Below, piece by piece: positions 11,346 through 22,848 of a stretch of DNA of 64,000 nucleotides. The notes under the pieces are model-generated. The model was given only the letters and a program-made list of their open reading frames with translations, was not told the DNA's origin and did no database searches. Position numbers and translations under genes: made by a program. The stretch comes from Liopterus haemorrhoidalis. Taxonomy: Eukaryota > Arthropoda > Insecta > Coleoptera > Dytiscidae. Location of the stretch: assembly GCA_963971575.1 (NCBI GenBank), contig OZ020624.1, positions 8,552,903-8,616,902 on the forward strand, in the 5' to 3' direction. Position 1 is the stretch's first letter. Each line of letters opens with the position of its first letter.

Positions 11346-12370
11346 ATGAATACAGTCGATTCCGCTTAATTGGGACACATCGGGACTTAGGCATTTTGGC
11401 CCAATTAAGCGGCTGCCCCAATTAAGCGAATTTCACATAAAATTAAACAATGCATATTTTTCTTTCAATCATTTTACTTTATAAACTCTTGGACAAAACT
11501 ATAAACTACATATAACCAAAAATATAAACTTTTAAGAAAAAATAATAATAAATTCCAAAATAAAATAATAAATAGGTACATACAATTTAATTCAATGCAA
11601 AAATGCGTCAAGTGTAGTCTGTCTTTTGTTTTTTGTAACATTTCACTTCTACAAAATCAGCACAGGTATTCAGTGCGGATGTAGGGCTCCCTTCATTTCC
11701 TTCCTGTTCTAATAAAAAATCACTTGAAAATTTCAATTAATAAATAAGTATTTATTTCCAAGAAATCTTTGCTTAAAAGTTGGAGAGTGAAATTGATTGG
11801 AAATAAAATTTTAAAAAATATTTTAATTTACCGGGAATCGTATCGCGGGCGCATAACAGATCGCCAGTGGGCGCGGGGTTGGCCACCCCTGATCTAACTT
11901 ATGTTCATCGATAACTTGTTCTAAAATGTCAAAAAAAAACCATTAACATTTTTCTGTTAAAGCCTTTAGCTCGAGGAATAGTTGTTGATTCCGGTCGCCG
12001 TAGTGACAACGTTAGGTATTTCTTCATAAAGGCGTAATACCACACTTTGCCTGCAAGACCTTTATTTTTGGTGAAATTATGTATAATACAATTTCGCTCT
12101 GCAATTTCGAATGCCACTTTTCTGACATCCATAATTATCAACCCAAAGAGCAAACTTTCCAATTTTAAAATATGCTTCACTAGTTCTGCTTCAATTATAG
12201 AAGGCAATGCCGTAGATCTGCCAAAAATTTTTGTGGCATTATTGGCGCGTTTGCTTTGGAATGCCAAAATTTGGGCATACCTCGTTAAGACCAACCCCAT
12301 TTTTATAAGCATTTATTGCTTCTTCGGTCCAGGACAGATGTTTTCTTTTTTGTTCCATTTAAAAAAAAAG
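11346..12370 (-). pseudogene. pogo-like transposase N-terminal fragment (minus strand)
   Basis: Near 11346 the word CAGTCGATTCCGCTTAATTG is a Tigger/pogo-type terminus, with AATTAAGCG iterated. On the minus strand a pipsqueak-like HTH piece begins at about 12355 (MEQKRKHLSWTEEAINAY). A frameshift follows, then 12312-11929 with FGLIIMDVRKVAFEIAERN, GLAGKVWYYAF and LRRPESTTIPRAKGFN, the pattern of the CENP-B-type DNA-binding region before the DDE domain. The catalytic domain is absent. Between 11830 and 11891 a hAT-type terminus (GGCCACCCCTG on the plus strand) intrudes. Confidence 0.7.
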
Positions 12371-12731
12371 TGAGTTACTCATTATAGGTTATAGGTACAT
12401 TTAAATTCGGTTGGATAAATCGTACCGGTACAAAATAGCAAACTGTAAACCGGTAAAATTTACCCAACACGTTCTAGATTTTTAAAATATCTATTAAAAT
12501 AACCTTAATCTGTTCACTGAAAAACATTTTTACAGTCATTAGATTTAAAAAGTAATCTAAATTGAGAGATATTGATAAGAAAAACAAATTAAAAGCATTA
12601 CGAATTGAGTTAAATGCTTAAGAAAGGGTATAAATACTTACATCAAGCACCCGCTAAAACTTTATTGTCCAGTATCTCACCATACAGAGTTCGACCTACG
12701 GTGACATTGCTACTGTCAGCGTATTATACAT

Positions 12732-13987
12732 TAGGGATGGGAAAAAAGCATCGATGTATGGAAAACATCGATGTTTGCTTTAAAAACATCGATGTTTTTA
12801 CCATCGATGTTCAGATGGCGATAGTATCGATAAAACATCGATGTCTACTACCGATGTCGATGTTTAAACTTTGAAATTCAGAAACTAGTGCTAGTGCGCT
12901 GGAATCTTAAAATTTTAATTTTTATTAATATTAGTACACAAAATATAAGCGCCATCTATTGTGATATAACAATACTAATAGTATTAGTTCTTATTCTTTT
13001 TAGCAGTTAACAGAATAATTAAAAAATAAGAAGAAACTTCTAATTTTTGCAGACAATGCAACGACCAACGACGCCAACAAAATTGTTGCTTTTTGAGTCT
13101 TGTTGACACTTTCCCAGTTGTTATTCCTCCAATCCCTGGAATTACAGTATTGGGAAATATAATTATAATTTATTTATTAATAAAACTATTATTAGGATTA
13201 TTATATTGTAATGTTAGTGTAAAATTAATATTAGGATTGCTATATTAGTGTTATTGAGAAGAAACATTACCTATAGAGGCGCTGTTGTTGCTTACAAAAT
13301 GGCGATTGGAATAGGATTTTTTGACATTTGCCATTTGATACACAACAATTCACATTGTAGTTAATTTTCTGTTGCGATTTTAAAGACATTTTATTAAAGT
13401 TTTCTTCACTTTAACACATACAAACAATGCAATTAAATGAGCCACATCCAACTCAATCCTATTCCGTTAAGTACCAATATATTGCGCTAGGCGTCACTTC
13501 AGTTATTGTCAGTTCTTAATAAAAATGTAATATGTATTTTAAATTAAAAAAGTGAAAAAAAATGTGTATGACAGTATGTTATTTTTATGTTAAATAATAT
13601 AAAATTAACATTAAGATTACTATATTAGTATTATAATAAAATGCAATATTTCATTTTAGAAATGTAAAAATAGTAGGAACAAATTAGGATTATTATATTG
13701 GGTAATGTTAATGTGAAATTAATTACTATTGAAAAAGAATATTTCTATTTAAAAATGTAATAAATGCTTTTTGTGTATTATAAGTTACTTTTTTTCGTAT
13801 TTTATCTTTACATTATTAAATAAAACCTATACAATATAAATAAATACCTTTTTTTAATATTAATAAAACATCGATGTATCGGAAACGTCGATGTTTTTCC
13901 TTCGATGTTTTTTCAATATCGATAGTAAGGCGTCGATGTTAACATCGATGTTAAACATCGATGTTTTGCCTTCGATGTACAACCCTA
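12732..13987 (+). mobile_element. hAT-1 non-autonomous element, copy B
   Basis: TAGGGATGGG at the left and ACAACCCTA at the right, with perfect 8-bp duplication TTATACAT (12724-12731, 13988-13995). Each end carries an array of the palindrome CATCGATG or one-base variants, six or more per end. The interior matches copies A and C and has no transposase. A ~265-bp insertion unique to this copy occupies 13252-13518. Confidence 0.92.
13252..13518. mobile_element. ~265-bp insertion in hAT-1 copy B
   Basis: Absent from the equivalent place in copy A, where the sequence runs straight through. The ends (TTGAGAAGAAACATTACC and the complement of CAGTTATTGTCAGTTCTTAAT) are weak inverted repeats. A MITE is likely; superfamily unknown. 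Confidence 0.45.
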
Positions 13988-14215
13988 TTATACATGCAGC
14001 TTCTTAATTCAACACACAGATAACTGAAATAATGTCTAGATTTGGCTAGAAAGGGGGTGGTACACAATAACCAACTTTCCCCTACATTAAATTCATAATT
14101 TTGTGGCCTCCCGGCGCCCTTATTCCGTGGCTCTCCTAGGCGGTCGCCTATAGACTCATCTAATAGTAAAACCGATCCTGCCTACAAAATCCTAAAAATT
14201 GGTGTCATACTTAAA

Positions 14216-14574
14216 ACTGAGTGACATATTTATCAAATAAATTATACTACACAGTCATTAAAAGATATTTACAATAAATTGAAAAGAAATACACGTGCCA
14301 TTATCTTGTCATGTATAATTTCTATTCGTTATGCTAAAAATGATAATTGGTATTTTACAGTTCCAAATTCTAAAAATTTGTAATGTTTATTTATGTTTAA
14401 AGGTAAACAAAAATGGCAGTAATTGAATACAAAACATAGCTATGTTTATTTATATTTTGAAACGATGATAATGAAACTATACTTGGATAATCGAAATTCA
14501 TATAAATTAACGTTGAATCGAAACAGGTGCGCACCCTGGATTTATTCTTAAGCGGGGGGGTCTCATAAATTATT
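14216..14574. other. unassigned AT-rich spacer
   Basis: No coding frame, RNA or repeat recognised. Confidence 0.5.
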
Positions 14575-14603
14575 TTTACCCACCGCCAACATATATAAGG
14601 GAT

Positions 14604-15466
14604 TAGAGATGGGAATTTCGGCTCAGTTTGCGGAACCGGATCAGTGGAGTTCGTTCAGTTTGCTGAGCCGGCTCATTGATCCGGCTCAGTGATCCGGCTC
14701 ATTGATCCGGCTCAGTGATCCGGCTAAGTAAACATGTTTCCGAGACACAGGTCGGTCGTTCGTTCGTAGGTAGAACGTCGCTTAGCCCCGGCTCTTGCAT
14801 TATATGAACTGTAAACATGTTCCCGAGACACAGGTCGGTCAGTTGTCGGTCGGTCGGTCGTTCGTTCGTAGGTAGAACGTCGCTTAGCCCCGGCCCTTGC
14901 ATTATATGAACTGTAAACATGATCCCGAGACACAGGTCGGTCAGTTGTCGGTCGTTCGTTCAATACGGTTGTTGGTTTGCAATATGTAGGTAGGTAAAAC
15001 GTCGCTCAGCTGGCTCTTGCATTATACGAACAAGTTAAATAAATAAAAATCTATAGAAGTGAATTATCTAACATTTTTGAAACAAACAATTCACTTTATG
15101 TAGCTACTGTATTTTAAACCAGATGTGTTAAGTTTATGGCGATGTTTATTGCCCTTATGAATCGGATATCTGGGATTTGGGAAATATTTTTATATAGTAT
15201 GGTTGTAAGAAAATACAGACTAAGCCTATTAGTTTCAAATAAACTGCCCTACAAATTGATGACAAAATACACTTTATGATAATACATTACAAGCCGAGTT
15301 CAACATGACAAGTTCAACATGACATCGATCCAGTTCCGGATCACTCCGGTCACTGCACACAATCGCCCGACCAATCGTATCCTTGAAACTTGAAACTATA
15401 CAGTGAGCCGTGAGCCGGTTCATTTCAATTTGGTGAACCGTGTCACTTCGTTCATGAACGACCCTA
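14604..15466 (+). mobile_element. hAT-4 non-autonomous element, copy 1
   Basis: Starts TAGAGATGGG and ends GAACGACCCTA, slightly eroded compared with copy 2 (22849-23841). The left subterminal region has GATCCGGCTCA repeated several times, and GTGAGCCG words occur near the right end. The middle carries a minisatellite. Confidence 0.8.
14731..14990 (+). repeat. minisatellite inside hAT-4 copy 1 (units ~82-103 bp)
   Basis: Units start AACATGTTTCCGAGACACAG and include GGTCGGTC, GTAGGTAGAACGTCGC and TTGCATTATATGAACTG. The peptide-like repeats in minus-strand frames come from this array. A longer array is in copy 2 at 22945-23395. Confidence 0.85.
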
Positions 15467-15780
15467 ATTGGGATCATACCAATTTTGACATTTCGAGATT
15501 TCGATGGATCTCCACGAATTGAGGTCCCTACATAACGGTTTGACAATTTTTAGCATGATGTCTGTTGGTCTGTCGGTGTAATAAAAAATATATCCCGTGA
15601 AACATATAAATAAATATGTATTTATCGAAGAAAAACTCAAGTAAAAGTTTTTGATACATGGATTAACAATTACATTTTTTTATAATAATGGAATTATTAT
15701 TTGATATAAACATCAATATCCAACAGCATGGGTGTCGAACTGATTTAGGTCGCAGTCTATTTTTCATACAAAATGATAAG

Positions 15781-16014
15781 CAGTGACGGAACTTTAAATA
15801 TCCCGAAGGGTTTCTTGACATTTTTTTATAAACAGAAAAGGGAAAGAGAGTATATTTTACATTTCTAAATATATTTTTCCTCTAAATAAGCTCAAGTGAT
15901 TTTGATTACCGCTTCAGGGGGCCACAAAACATGAGGTTGGGGGCCGTATGCTGCCCGCGTGCCCTCGAAATTTGGTTCGGCCCTCCCCAAGAGAAAATTC
16001 TGGCTGCGCCACTG
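15781..16014. mobile_element. hAT-type MITE (CAGTGACGGA / GCGCCACTG)
   Basis: Left end CAGTGACGGAAC and right end TCTGGCTGCGCCACTG are the usual form of CAGTGGCG hAT termini, with a purine-rich interior (GGGGGCCACA). No matching 8-bp duplication is visible, so ends may be eroded. Confidence 0.5.
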
Positions 16015-16029
16015 ACTATATCTCTTCTT

Positions 16030-16430
16030 CCGTTTCTCTGATTCTCTTATTCCACACCTCCAAACAAAAGTACTCTTTTCTTGTCTCTCCCCATGCCGAT
16101 AATTTGTCTTTTTGTTTTTCCTTCATTCTTTCCTCCTAGCATTCTCTTAGTATTTTTCTATTCTATTTCTCCTCATATTTCATCGCCCGCTCTCCGGCAC
16201 CTACTCTCAGCTTCTCCTTCTTTATTTCCTCTCTCACATTATATTCTGGTGTCGTTCTGTCTACCCGGATGTCCATCTCATATAGCCCTCTTGTACCCTT
16301 TCCATCATTTCCCATTCCTTCCATCCCAAAAATCTCCACTCCGTACATAAGGATAATCTTCACTACTGCATCGAATATCTTCATCCTCCACCTGCTATCT
16401 TCATTTAAAACATTACCTCTTCTCACTTAA
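16030..16430 (-). pseudogene. LINE C-terminal fragment (minus strand)
   Basis: The frame at 16426-16163 reads MKIFDAVVKIILMYGVEIFG and later RTTPEYNVREEIKKEKLRVG and AGERAMKYEEK. This is the pattern of the thumb/C-terminal region of an insect non-LTR retrotransposon common in ants and beetles. Both ends are truncated. The LINE tail at 51160-52075 appears to be the downstream part of a similar element. Confidence 0.7.
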
Positions 16431-16434
16431 AGTC

Positions 16435-17290
16435 TTTTAATTACAGGCATGCTGTATGAAAACGCGGAAAATCATATTTTTTTATTATAAGATCACATGA
16501 CCGTTTGAGCCCTTTGGGACCCTCCGAATCGCATGCATATATTTAAAAGACTTTAAATTTGTTATAACTTTCTTTTGACAAAAGGGCAAGCAATTTTGAT
16601 TAAGCACAAAAATTTTGTGTTTAAGTGGAAATGCAATTTTCCCTATGACCATAAGCGTGCAGGGGTTTAGTACCATCCCTTTTTTGTTGTCACAGGGTAA
16701 ATATTCTCTCCTCCAAAAGGCATGTTGTATGAAATCGGAGACCAAAAACTGTCATGAGCTCCAGGTCTATATCATTCTTTATTTATTGAATCTTTGTTAA
16801 TCTTGGATATTAGTAGGTATATTTTTTTCTAGTCTTGTTTGAAATGTAAAATTTAATTAATAGTCACTGCCTATTGTCATTATACTATTATATTTAAAAT
16901 TTAACTCCTGTTTTTCCTATTTTCTGTATACTTCAAGTTCATATATTGTCATACGATATTCTGCAATTTCACCATCCTTGGAGATGACTGATGTACAGTT
17001 TGTTAGATTTACGTTTAACTAACATAGCACCTGAAGAAGCCAAAAATGTTGTTGGTGTGGAGTGTTGTTTAAAATAAACGCTACTTGTCCAAAAAGCTGA
17101 ATGAAATTATTTCCTAATTCTACCATTATACAAAATTGGACGTTAAATAACATAATATATAAATGATAAAATATTATTCGTTAATGAGAAGGTTGAGACT
17201 GTATCTTGACATAATTTTTCAAAATCAGGACAGTAATTTGATACTGCTACTCTTAAACTGTCATTCAATGAGGTAAACTTAAAGAGATTC
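16435..17290. other. unassigned region
   Basis: AT-rich; contains open frames of 60-86 codons on both strands at 16485-16800 that overlap one another and show no recognisable motif. The words CACCTGAAGAAGCC near 17030 recall retroelement 3' ends but are not diagnostic. Confidence 0.4.
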
Positions 17291-17294
17291 TTTA

Positions 17295-17866
17295 CGCAGT
17301 ATTTTTTTTATGTAGCAAGGTTCAATAAGATTTTGAAAATTGCGCTTATGGCTTCCATTGGGTGTTTTAGTCATAAGCTCCGCCCTTCTGATTTCGTGTA
17401 TTTATAGGAATATAAATAGCAGTATAACAGTAATATATTTAGGGACTAATATGATACAGACATTATAACACATGACATAACATATATTTTATATATTTTA
17501 TTTTTTTACTTGTATCCATGGTATTATATATGTTACTTGGTTATAAGTCCAAGAGTATTCAATTTTAACAATTTCCACTGGTTATTAAATTTACGCTTTT
17601 AAAAATTAAATGCAATATTTACCTATATATAATTAGAATTTTGAAAAAATAATTTAAACAAAATTAAAATGCAAAAAAAAAACATAAAATTAAATTGCCT
17701 CGAGGCCGGATTGAACTCGAGTTTTCAAAGTAGAACACCAGTATTCTAAGCATTACACCATCGAAGCGCTCTGTTTACTGTACTACATAATATCATTAAA
17801 TATTTTACATGGTCAAGCAAAAAACACAAAAAATGCGTTTATTTCCGAAAACATAATCTGAGGGCG
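17295..17866 (+). mobile_element. GACA element copy 3 (5' half only)
   Basis: Matches the left backbone half (GTAGCAAGGTTCAATAAG, ATTGCGCTTATGGCTTCC, TATTAAATTTACGCTTTT) with a ~150-bp AT-rich insertion at about 17400-17555. It ends at CCGAAAACATAATCTGA, where it joins a hAT-type terminus (GTTGGCCACCCCTG at 17880-17892). Confidence 0.7.
17697..17772 (-). other. tRNA-like cassette, type 2, in GACA element copy 3
   Basis: On the minus strand A-box-like GATGGTGTAATGCTTAGAA and B-box-like GAGTTCAATCCGGCC are spaced as in a tRNA. The sequence is unrelated to the cassettes of copies 1, 4, 5 and 7, yet lies at the same backbone position. Confidence 0.55.
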
Positions 17867-17892
17867 CAGCTGCGATGTTGGCCACCCCTGAC

Positions 17893-18436
17893 GTAGAGGA
17901 AGAAGCTGAAATTATTCTTTACTAATTATTACGAAACTCAAACATTTAAATGCTAATTTAGAAGGCTGTGGTCAATTTCAAAATTTATTATAAATACAAA
18001 TAATGAAATAGTTACTAAGCAGTTATTTTAAGAAAAATAAACGATGCTAGCAAAAAGTAACCAACAAAAACCAGAATTAAATCATGTCAAATTAGTTTAA
18101 TTCCAAAACATGTATTCAGTTTAAATATCGCATCTGGATGGAGGATCATATGTCACTTAATTAAAACATTTTTGTATCTCATTCTGTTGTTCTTGAACCA
18201 CAGCCAGACAAAATATTTAACCACAGTTGTTACATTTCTGTATTTTTAAGAAAACATTAAAACAGAGATATTCAAACTGTACCTACTATAAATTGGGGAT
18301 ACCTCTTAGTAGTGCCCTGCACTTCCGCCAATAATGTAACTGCATATTTGTAAAACTGACGTTATTTTTTCAACACTATTTTAAACGTAAATGCTTTTCG
18401 CTAAGCATATTTATGGTAAAATTTTAACGCGGTAGC
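17893..18436. other. unassigned spacer
   Basis: AT-rich. The last ~80 bp (TTTTAAACGTAAATGC, TTCGCTAAGCATAT) resemble an end region of the Harbinger element at 55062-56494 and are cut by GACA element copy 4. Confidence 0.45.
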
Positions 18437-19580
18437 CTTTTTTAGGGTTTTGTAGGTATGACCAAAAAACCCTTATACCGTCATTTGGTCGTCTGTCTGT
18501 CTGTCTGTCTGTCTGTTCGGTAAAAATTGTAGCCAAACGGCTAAACCTAGAGAGTTGAAAATTGGCATGCTTGTACAACTTTTTAACCCGCACATAGGAA
18601 AAATACTAAAACATCTAAAAAACATATCCCCCTAAAAATATAAACAAATATGTGCTCATCGAAAAAAAAAAATATTTTTTTAAAATTCTGAGTAGGGTAT
18701 TAAATGAAAGCCCTTAGTACGTGGATTAACGATCAAAATTAAATTTTTGCAAAATAAATTATTTTGAGGCGATTTTTGCCAAAATTGTGCAAAAAAATTT
18801 TTGTCCCACACCCTGTAGCCCAGATGGTTTAAACTAAAAATGTGAAAAAAATCTAAGTAATGTATAATGGTGTGAACCGGAATAGTACAACAGGAATTTT
18901 TGATCAGATTATGTTTTCGGAAAATAACGCATTTTTTGTGTTTTTTGGTTGACGATGCATACATGTTATACTCTTATAACACACTAAGTTGATAAGCGTT
19001 TGGTGGTCTAGTGGCTCAGTTGCTCGACAACCACACAGGATCGTTATTCACTACACAGGTTCGTTCCTGGCTTGTGGAGTCAATTTTATTTTTTGTTTTT
19101 TTTTTTTCATATTTATTATGTTTAAATTAATTTGTTAAAATTCTAGTTATATTTTAGCACATTTTGAATTTAATTTTCAAGAGCGTAAATTTAATAACCA
19201 ATTGGAATTATATTTTCATTCTGTGTTATTTATACGAAGCCAGAGGGGCGGAGCGTATGATTTAAGACAACCAATGAAAGCCATAGGCCCAATTTTCAAA
19301 ATCTTAATGAACCTTGTTATATAAAAAAATACTGCACTTATTTAGAAACCTAAATAATGATATTAGTTATTCGAATTAAAATTAACAAAAAAATATTTTA
19401 ACATAAAATTTGTTTTTAAAGCTCTGAGATTAACAGACGATAAATTATTTTAAAAAGATCGTTCATTTTGCCGTAGTTACTACAAAGCAAAATTTGTCCT
19501 ACACACTCAGCATGCCGCCTTCACTTATTATATACCTGCGAAACCCTGCAATGTGTGAAAATTCACACTTCACATCAATT
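18437..19580 (-). mobile_element. GACA element copy 4 (alternative 5' end)
   Basis: Inverted full copy from TTTTTAGGGTTTTGTAGG to the palindrome and CACACTTCACATCAA. The last ~150 bp at 19430-19560 differ from copies 1, 2, 6 and 7 and match copy 5 (TTAACAGACGATAAATTATT, CATTTTGCCGT, CCTACACACTCAGCAT), so there are two 5'-end subtypes. Confidence 0.75.
18996..19078 (+). other. tRNA-like cassette, type 3, in GACA element copy 4
   Basis: A-box-like TGGTCTAGTGGCTCAGTTGC and B-box-like AGGTTCGTTCCTGG, followed by T-rich sequence ending in a run of T. Orientation relative to the backbone is the same as in the other copies. Confidence 0.6.
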
Positions 19581-19687
19581 TTTTTTAGATCATCACTTGA
19601 AATTTAGAAATGTGAACCTTATTCATAATTTAAATAATAATTTTCTCTTCCTCCAACCCCCAACAAAAATTCTTGGGTGCGCCACTG

Positions 19688-19905
19688 GCTGAGTTTATGA
19701 CCTAAAATAACCAATGGAAGCCATAGGCGCAATTTTCAAAATCTTAATGAACCTTGCTATATAAAAAAAATACTGCACATATTTAGAAACCTAAATAAAT
19801 GTATTAGGCACTCGAATTAAAACTAACAAAAAAATATTTTAAAATAAATTTTGTTTTGGCATCCCAAATAATCATCATTCACTTACTAAATAGCTTCAGG
19901 ATTGC
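19688..19905 (-). mobile_element. GACA element fragment (5' end)
   Basis: Inverted left end of the backbone, from AATGGAAGCCATAGGCGC to CATTCACTTACTAAATAGC. Truncated on the other side. Confidence 0.7.
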
Positions 19906-19934
19906 ATATTAGGTTTGGAAGTTTTCTCTACGCA

Positions 19935-20186
19935 ATTGGTAATTTTCTCTACGCAATTTTTCCATTTTCAAACGTATAATTTTGTAATCATTACTTCCAG
20001 CTGACATCATTGTAATTTTTAAACACATTTACAATGTTAGGAAATTATCATCCAATTTTGCCATCGTCATTTTGTCGAAAACCGTTTTAAACGTCTCAAT
20101 TAGTTCATCTACGTTAATTGAAGATAAATTATGTTGTAACGATTGGATAGCATAGAAAAATCCAAGATCGAACAAGTTTTCAGAAA
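19935..20186 (-). pseudogene. mariner-type transposase C-terminal fragment, plant/protist-like
   Basis: The minus strand encodes DLGFFYAIQSLQHNLSS, NVDELIETFKTVFDKM and KLDDNFLTL. After a stop, it continues with a segment containing NDYKIIRLKMEKLRRE. That order of motifs is typical of the C-terminus of IS630-like mariners first known from plants and protists, not of classic insect mariners. The DD41D element inserted immediately upstream and cut it. No catalytic residues remain. Confidence 0.6.
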
Positions 20187-20188
20187 TA

Positions 20189-21478
20189 CAAGGTGTCTCA
20201 AAAGAAATATTATATTTATTTAGCTTACTGCGTGAACGCAACGTATCCGAGGGGCGCGGGGGTTATGTCAATCGGTAGCCTGGCTCTTGGGAATTCAGTC
20301 GCTATGGAGCGTTTCTCGGGAGCAGACCGCGCGTTATGCGTGCGAGAGTTTTACAAAAACGGTGATTCGTCGACTGTAGCGCGTAGAAAATTCTGCAGTA
20401 TTCGAGGTTTTCGCCACTTAAATGATGCGCCAAGCATTCCTCTCATTCGACATTGGGTTAAAAAGTTTGAAGAGACTGGTACAACGCTGGATAAATCAAA
20501 ATCCGGGCGACCTAGGTCATCAAGAACGGTAGAAAACGTGGAGAATGTTAATCAGTCTGTTCGTGACGACCCGAACCTTTCAATTCGGAAGCGCGCAAGT
20601 GCTTTAAATGTGCATAGAGCACAAAGACCTAAAGCTGCACCCCTACAAAATTCAATTGATGCAAGAATTAAAGCCCCAAGATGCCAGTCAGAGGCTTAAT
20701 TTCGTAAATCAGGTGATTGAGCGATTTTCAACGTTTACCAACATTTCGTTTTCGGATGAAGCTCATTTGCATCTTAATGGCCACGTAAATAAGCAGAACT
20801 GCCGCTACTGGAGTGCAACGAATCCGAAACGCAAACATCAGAAACCCCTACATTCGCCTAAAGTGACCGTATGGGCTGCGATGTCGGCGCGAGGAATTAT
20901 CGGCCCTTACTTTTTTGAAGACGAAAGGGGGCGTGCAGTTACAGTGAATTCAGAGCGTTATGTGGAGATGTTAGACAACTTCTTGGTACCTGAACTGCAA
21001 AACTTTCCTGGCTATAACCAAAGAACATGGTTCCAACAGGACGGAGCAACTTCACACACGTCCAATATGTCTCTGCCACGTGTTCGTGAAATTTTCTCAG
21101 GCAAATTGATCTCCCGGAGAAGTGACATAAATTGGCCTCCACGCAGTCCAGATTTAACCCCTATGGACTTTTTCCTATGGGGTTATCTTAAATCTAAAGT
21201 TTACGCCAATAAACCGACTTCACTGGCGCATTTGAAAGAAAATATCCGTCACGAAATGGCAGCCATCCCTGAGTCCACCTGCCGAGACGTCATAAGTAAT
21301 TTTACTGTTCGATTAAATGAGTGCCGAGAACGCGAGGGTCTACATTTAGACGTTATTATTTTTAAGAAATAAATCCCCAAAAAGTGTATTTTAATAATTA
21401 ATAAACATTTTTTCTATAGACGGCTTTCTTTTTTTTTAATAGATCCACTAAATATAAAATTTCTTTTGAGACACCTTG
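20189..21478 (+). mobile_element. DD41D (rosa-like) Tc1/mariner element, copy 1
   Basis: Inverted termini CAAGGTGTCTCAAAAGAAAT, flanked by TA at 20187-20188 and 21479-21480; length 1290 bp. It carries the transposase pseudogene described next. Copy 2 is at 37277-38504. Many substitutions are shared and the copies are close in sequence, so both are moderately recent. Confidence 0.95.
20265..21372 (+). pseudogene. DD41D mariner transposase, frameshifted
   Basis: The N-terminal half has two helix-turn-helix regions (RALCVREFYKNGDSS; KSKSGRPRSSRTVENV is the GRPR linker). The catalytic part has FSDEAHLHLNGH (first Asp), FQQDGATSHTS (second Asp) and SPDLTPMDFFLWGYLK (third Asp). There are 41 residues between the second and third, hence DD41D. 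A ~20-bp deletion near 20610, seen by comparison with copy 2, shifts the frame between the DNA-binding and catalytic halves, so no full protein is made. The C-terminus is otherwise intact to the stop at 21370-21372. Start chosen as an early Met; MERFSG at 20304 is an alternative. Confidence 0.9.
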
Positions 21479-21647
21479 TATATATTTGTCATAAGTCACA
21501 ATAAAAAGAGAGATATTTTTTAATAGACAGTTTTCACCTAGAAACACCCCACTAGAATAAAAAATTTGAGGAGTCTTATAATCTATGTTCGAATCCTGAT
21601 TTTACTTTATCATCATACCAAATTAAGTGAAAATATGTCCGAAATTG

Positions 21648-22715
21648 CAGGGCCGGCCAGAGGGCGGTGCGAACGGTGCGACCGCACAAGGCCCCGCGGG
21701 ACCCGAGTTTTTTATTTATAGAATAACTATACGCTATACAAAGTAAGATACCAAGTATCACAGTTTTCTCTTGCCTTGCAACAGCTACAGGAACATACGA
21801 GTGACAAGAAGACGATATCGGAAATTCATTCACTTGAAAATATACTTACTTCATTTGTCTTTTTAAATGAGTTTAGTCATCTGGTATGATTTATTAAATG
21901 AAGTAAATGTACTAAGCAAGTATTTCAAACTTCTCATATGGATATTGGGACAGCAAATTCCCATCTAAAAGGTTTATTAAAACTTTTTAAGGATTACCGC
22001 GATTCTGGTTTTAAATCTTCTGTAATTAACGCCCAGAAACTTGCTGCAGAATTAGAAATAGAACCAAAATGTAAAATACATCGTACTAGATGGAAGACAA
22101 AACAGTTTTGCTACGAAGGAACTGATGAATCAATTTCATCCGCAGAAGAACATTTCAGAATTAAATACTTCTTAATTATAATCGTCAATGCAATTTTATC
22201 ATTTAAAAAAAGATTCGAAATTTATCACCACCACGAAAATTTATTTGGCTTTTTGTACAATTCAGACAATATACAAAAGATGACTGAAGACGATCTGCTT
22301 AAATGTTGCAAAGATTTAAATTTGTTTTTAAAAGACGACATTGATTGTACAGACCTTTTTTTGAACAATTTGAAATTATATCCGCATCTCAATAAGGCAC
22401 TTGCATTCGGTCTAAAACGTTCTATGGGTCGCGTCATGTTTTCAGTACTGTTTTCAAAATGAAATTTCATAACAATAGGTTTTCTATGGGCAGTGGTCGT
22501 TATGAAATAGGTATTTATAGATCCTTTTAGCTATTTATATTAATTTGTTAAATATTAATTATAATTATTCATAAATTATTAGTGTAACTAATATGTACAA
22601 ATAATAAGTGCAATTGCAAAATACAAATATTTTTAATGTGTTTTTTTTTTTTAGAAGAAGAAGGCCCCGCACGAGCATCTTGCACCGGGCCCCGCTTTTT
22701 ATCGGGCCGGCCCTG
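21648..22715 (+). mobile_element. hAT element with ZMYM1-like remnant
   Basis: Termini CAGGGCCGGCC and GGCCGGCCCTG, perfect 8-bp duplication CGAAATTG (21640-21647, 22716-22723). GC-rich ends contrast with an AT-rich middle. Carries a partial transposase. Confidence 0.92.
21938..22462 (+). pseudogene. hAT transposase internal fragment, zinc finger MYM-type 1-like
   Basis: A 174-codon open stretch. Its first half contains NSHLKGLLKLFKDYRDSGF and AAELEIEPKCKIHRTRWKTK, and then SAEEHFRIKYFLIIIVNAI. These match the central to C-terminal part of hAT proteins annotated as ZMYM1-like or DUF4371/dimerisation-type. The start Met is inside the family domain and the N-terminal zinc finger and catalytic core are missing, as is the final dimerisation end. 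It is a relic inside a 1.07-kb deletion derivative; translation is doubtful. Confidence 0.7.
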
Positions 22716-22848
22716 CGAAATTGTATGAAATTTGTGTGAAATTTTTAAGTTACATTTTTTCAATTGAAAATGTTTCTATATTTTATTTACTCTACAATTA
22801 ACGTGTTTATAAAAATAAATAACTAATTGGTTCTCAACGCCTAAATAG

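Larger units (their letters stand above)
14575..15595 (+). mobile_element. GTCC-type microsatellite element, copy 1, split by hAT-4
   Basis: Left piece CACCGCCAACATATATAAGG and right piece from 15467 (ATCATACCAATTTTGACATT, then TTTCGATGGATCTCCACG and a GTCTGTTGGTCTGTC tail). These match copies at 43808-44080, 57394-57780 and, inverted, 28010-28366. The family has a GTCY-repeat tail like the mini-me class but is distinct from the GACA element. The hAT-4 element sits inside. Confidence 0.75.

Noticed and set aside
12614..12874. 86-codon frame and its relative at 32383-32613
   Set aside because: The shared peptide is produced by the CATCGATG arrays of hAT-1 ends.
10592..14183. One large hAT element spanning this block
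   Set aside because: The two proposed ends match only weakly and no 8-bp duplication is visible; more likely several insertions.
14699..14963. Repeated-peptide frames on the minus strand
   Set aside because: They are translations of the hAT-4 minisatellite.
16485..16800. Two overlapping frames of 60-86 codons on opposite strands
   Set aside because: Mutually overlapping, without motifs or flanking support; chance frames in AT-rich DNA cannot be excluded.
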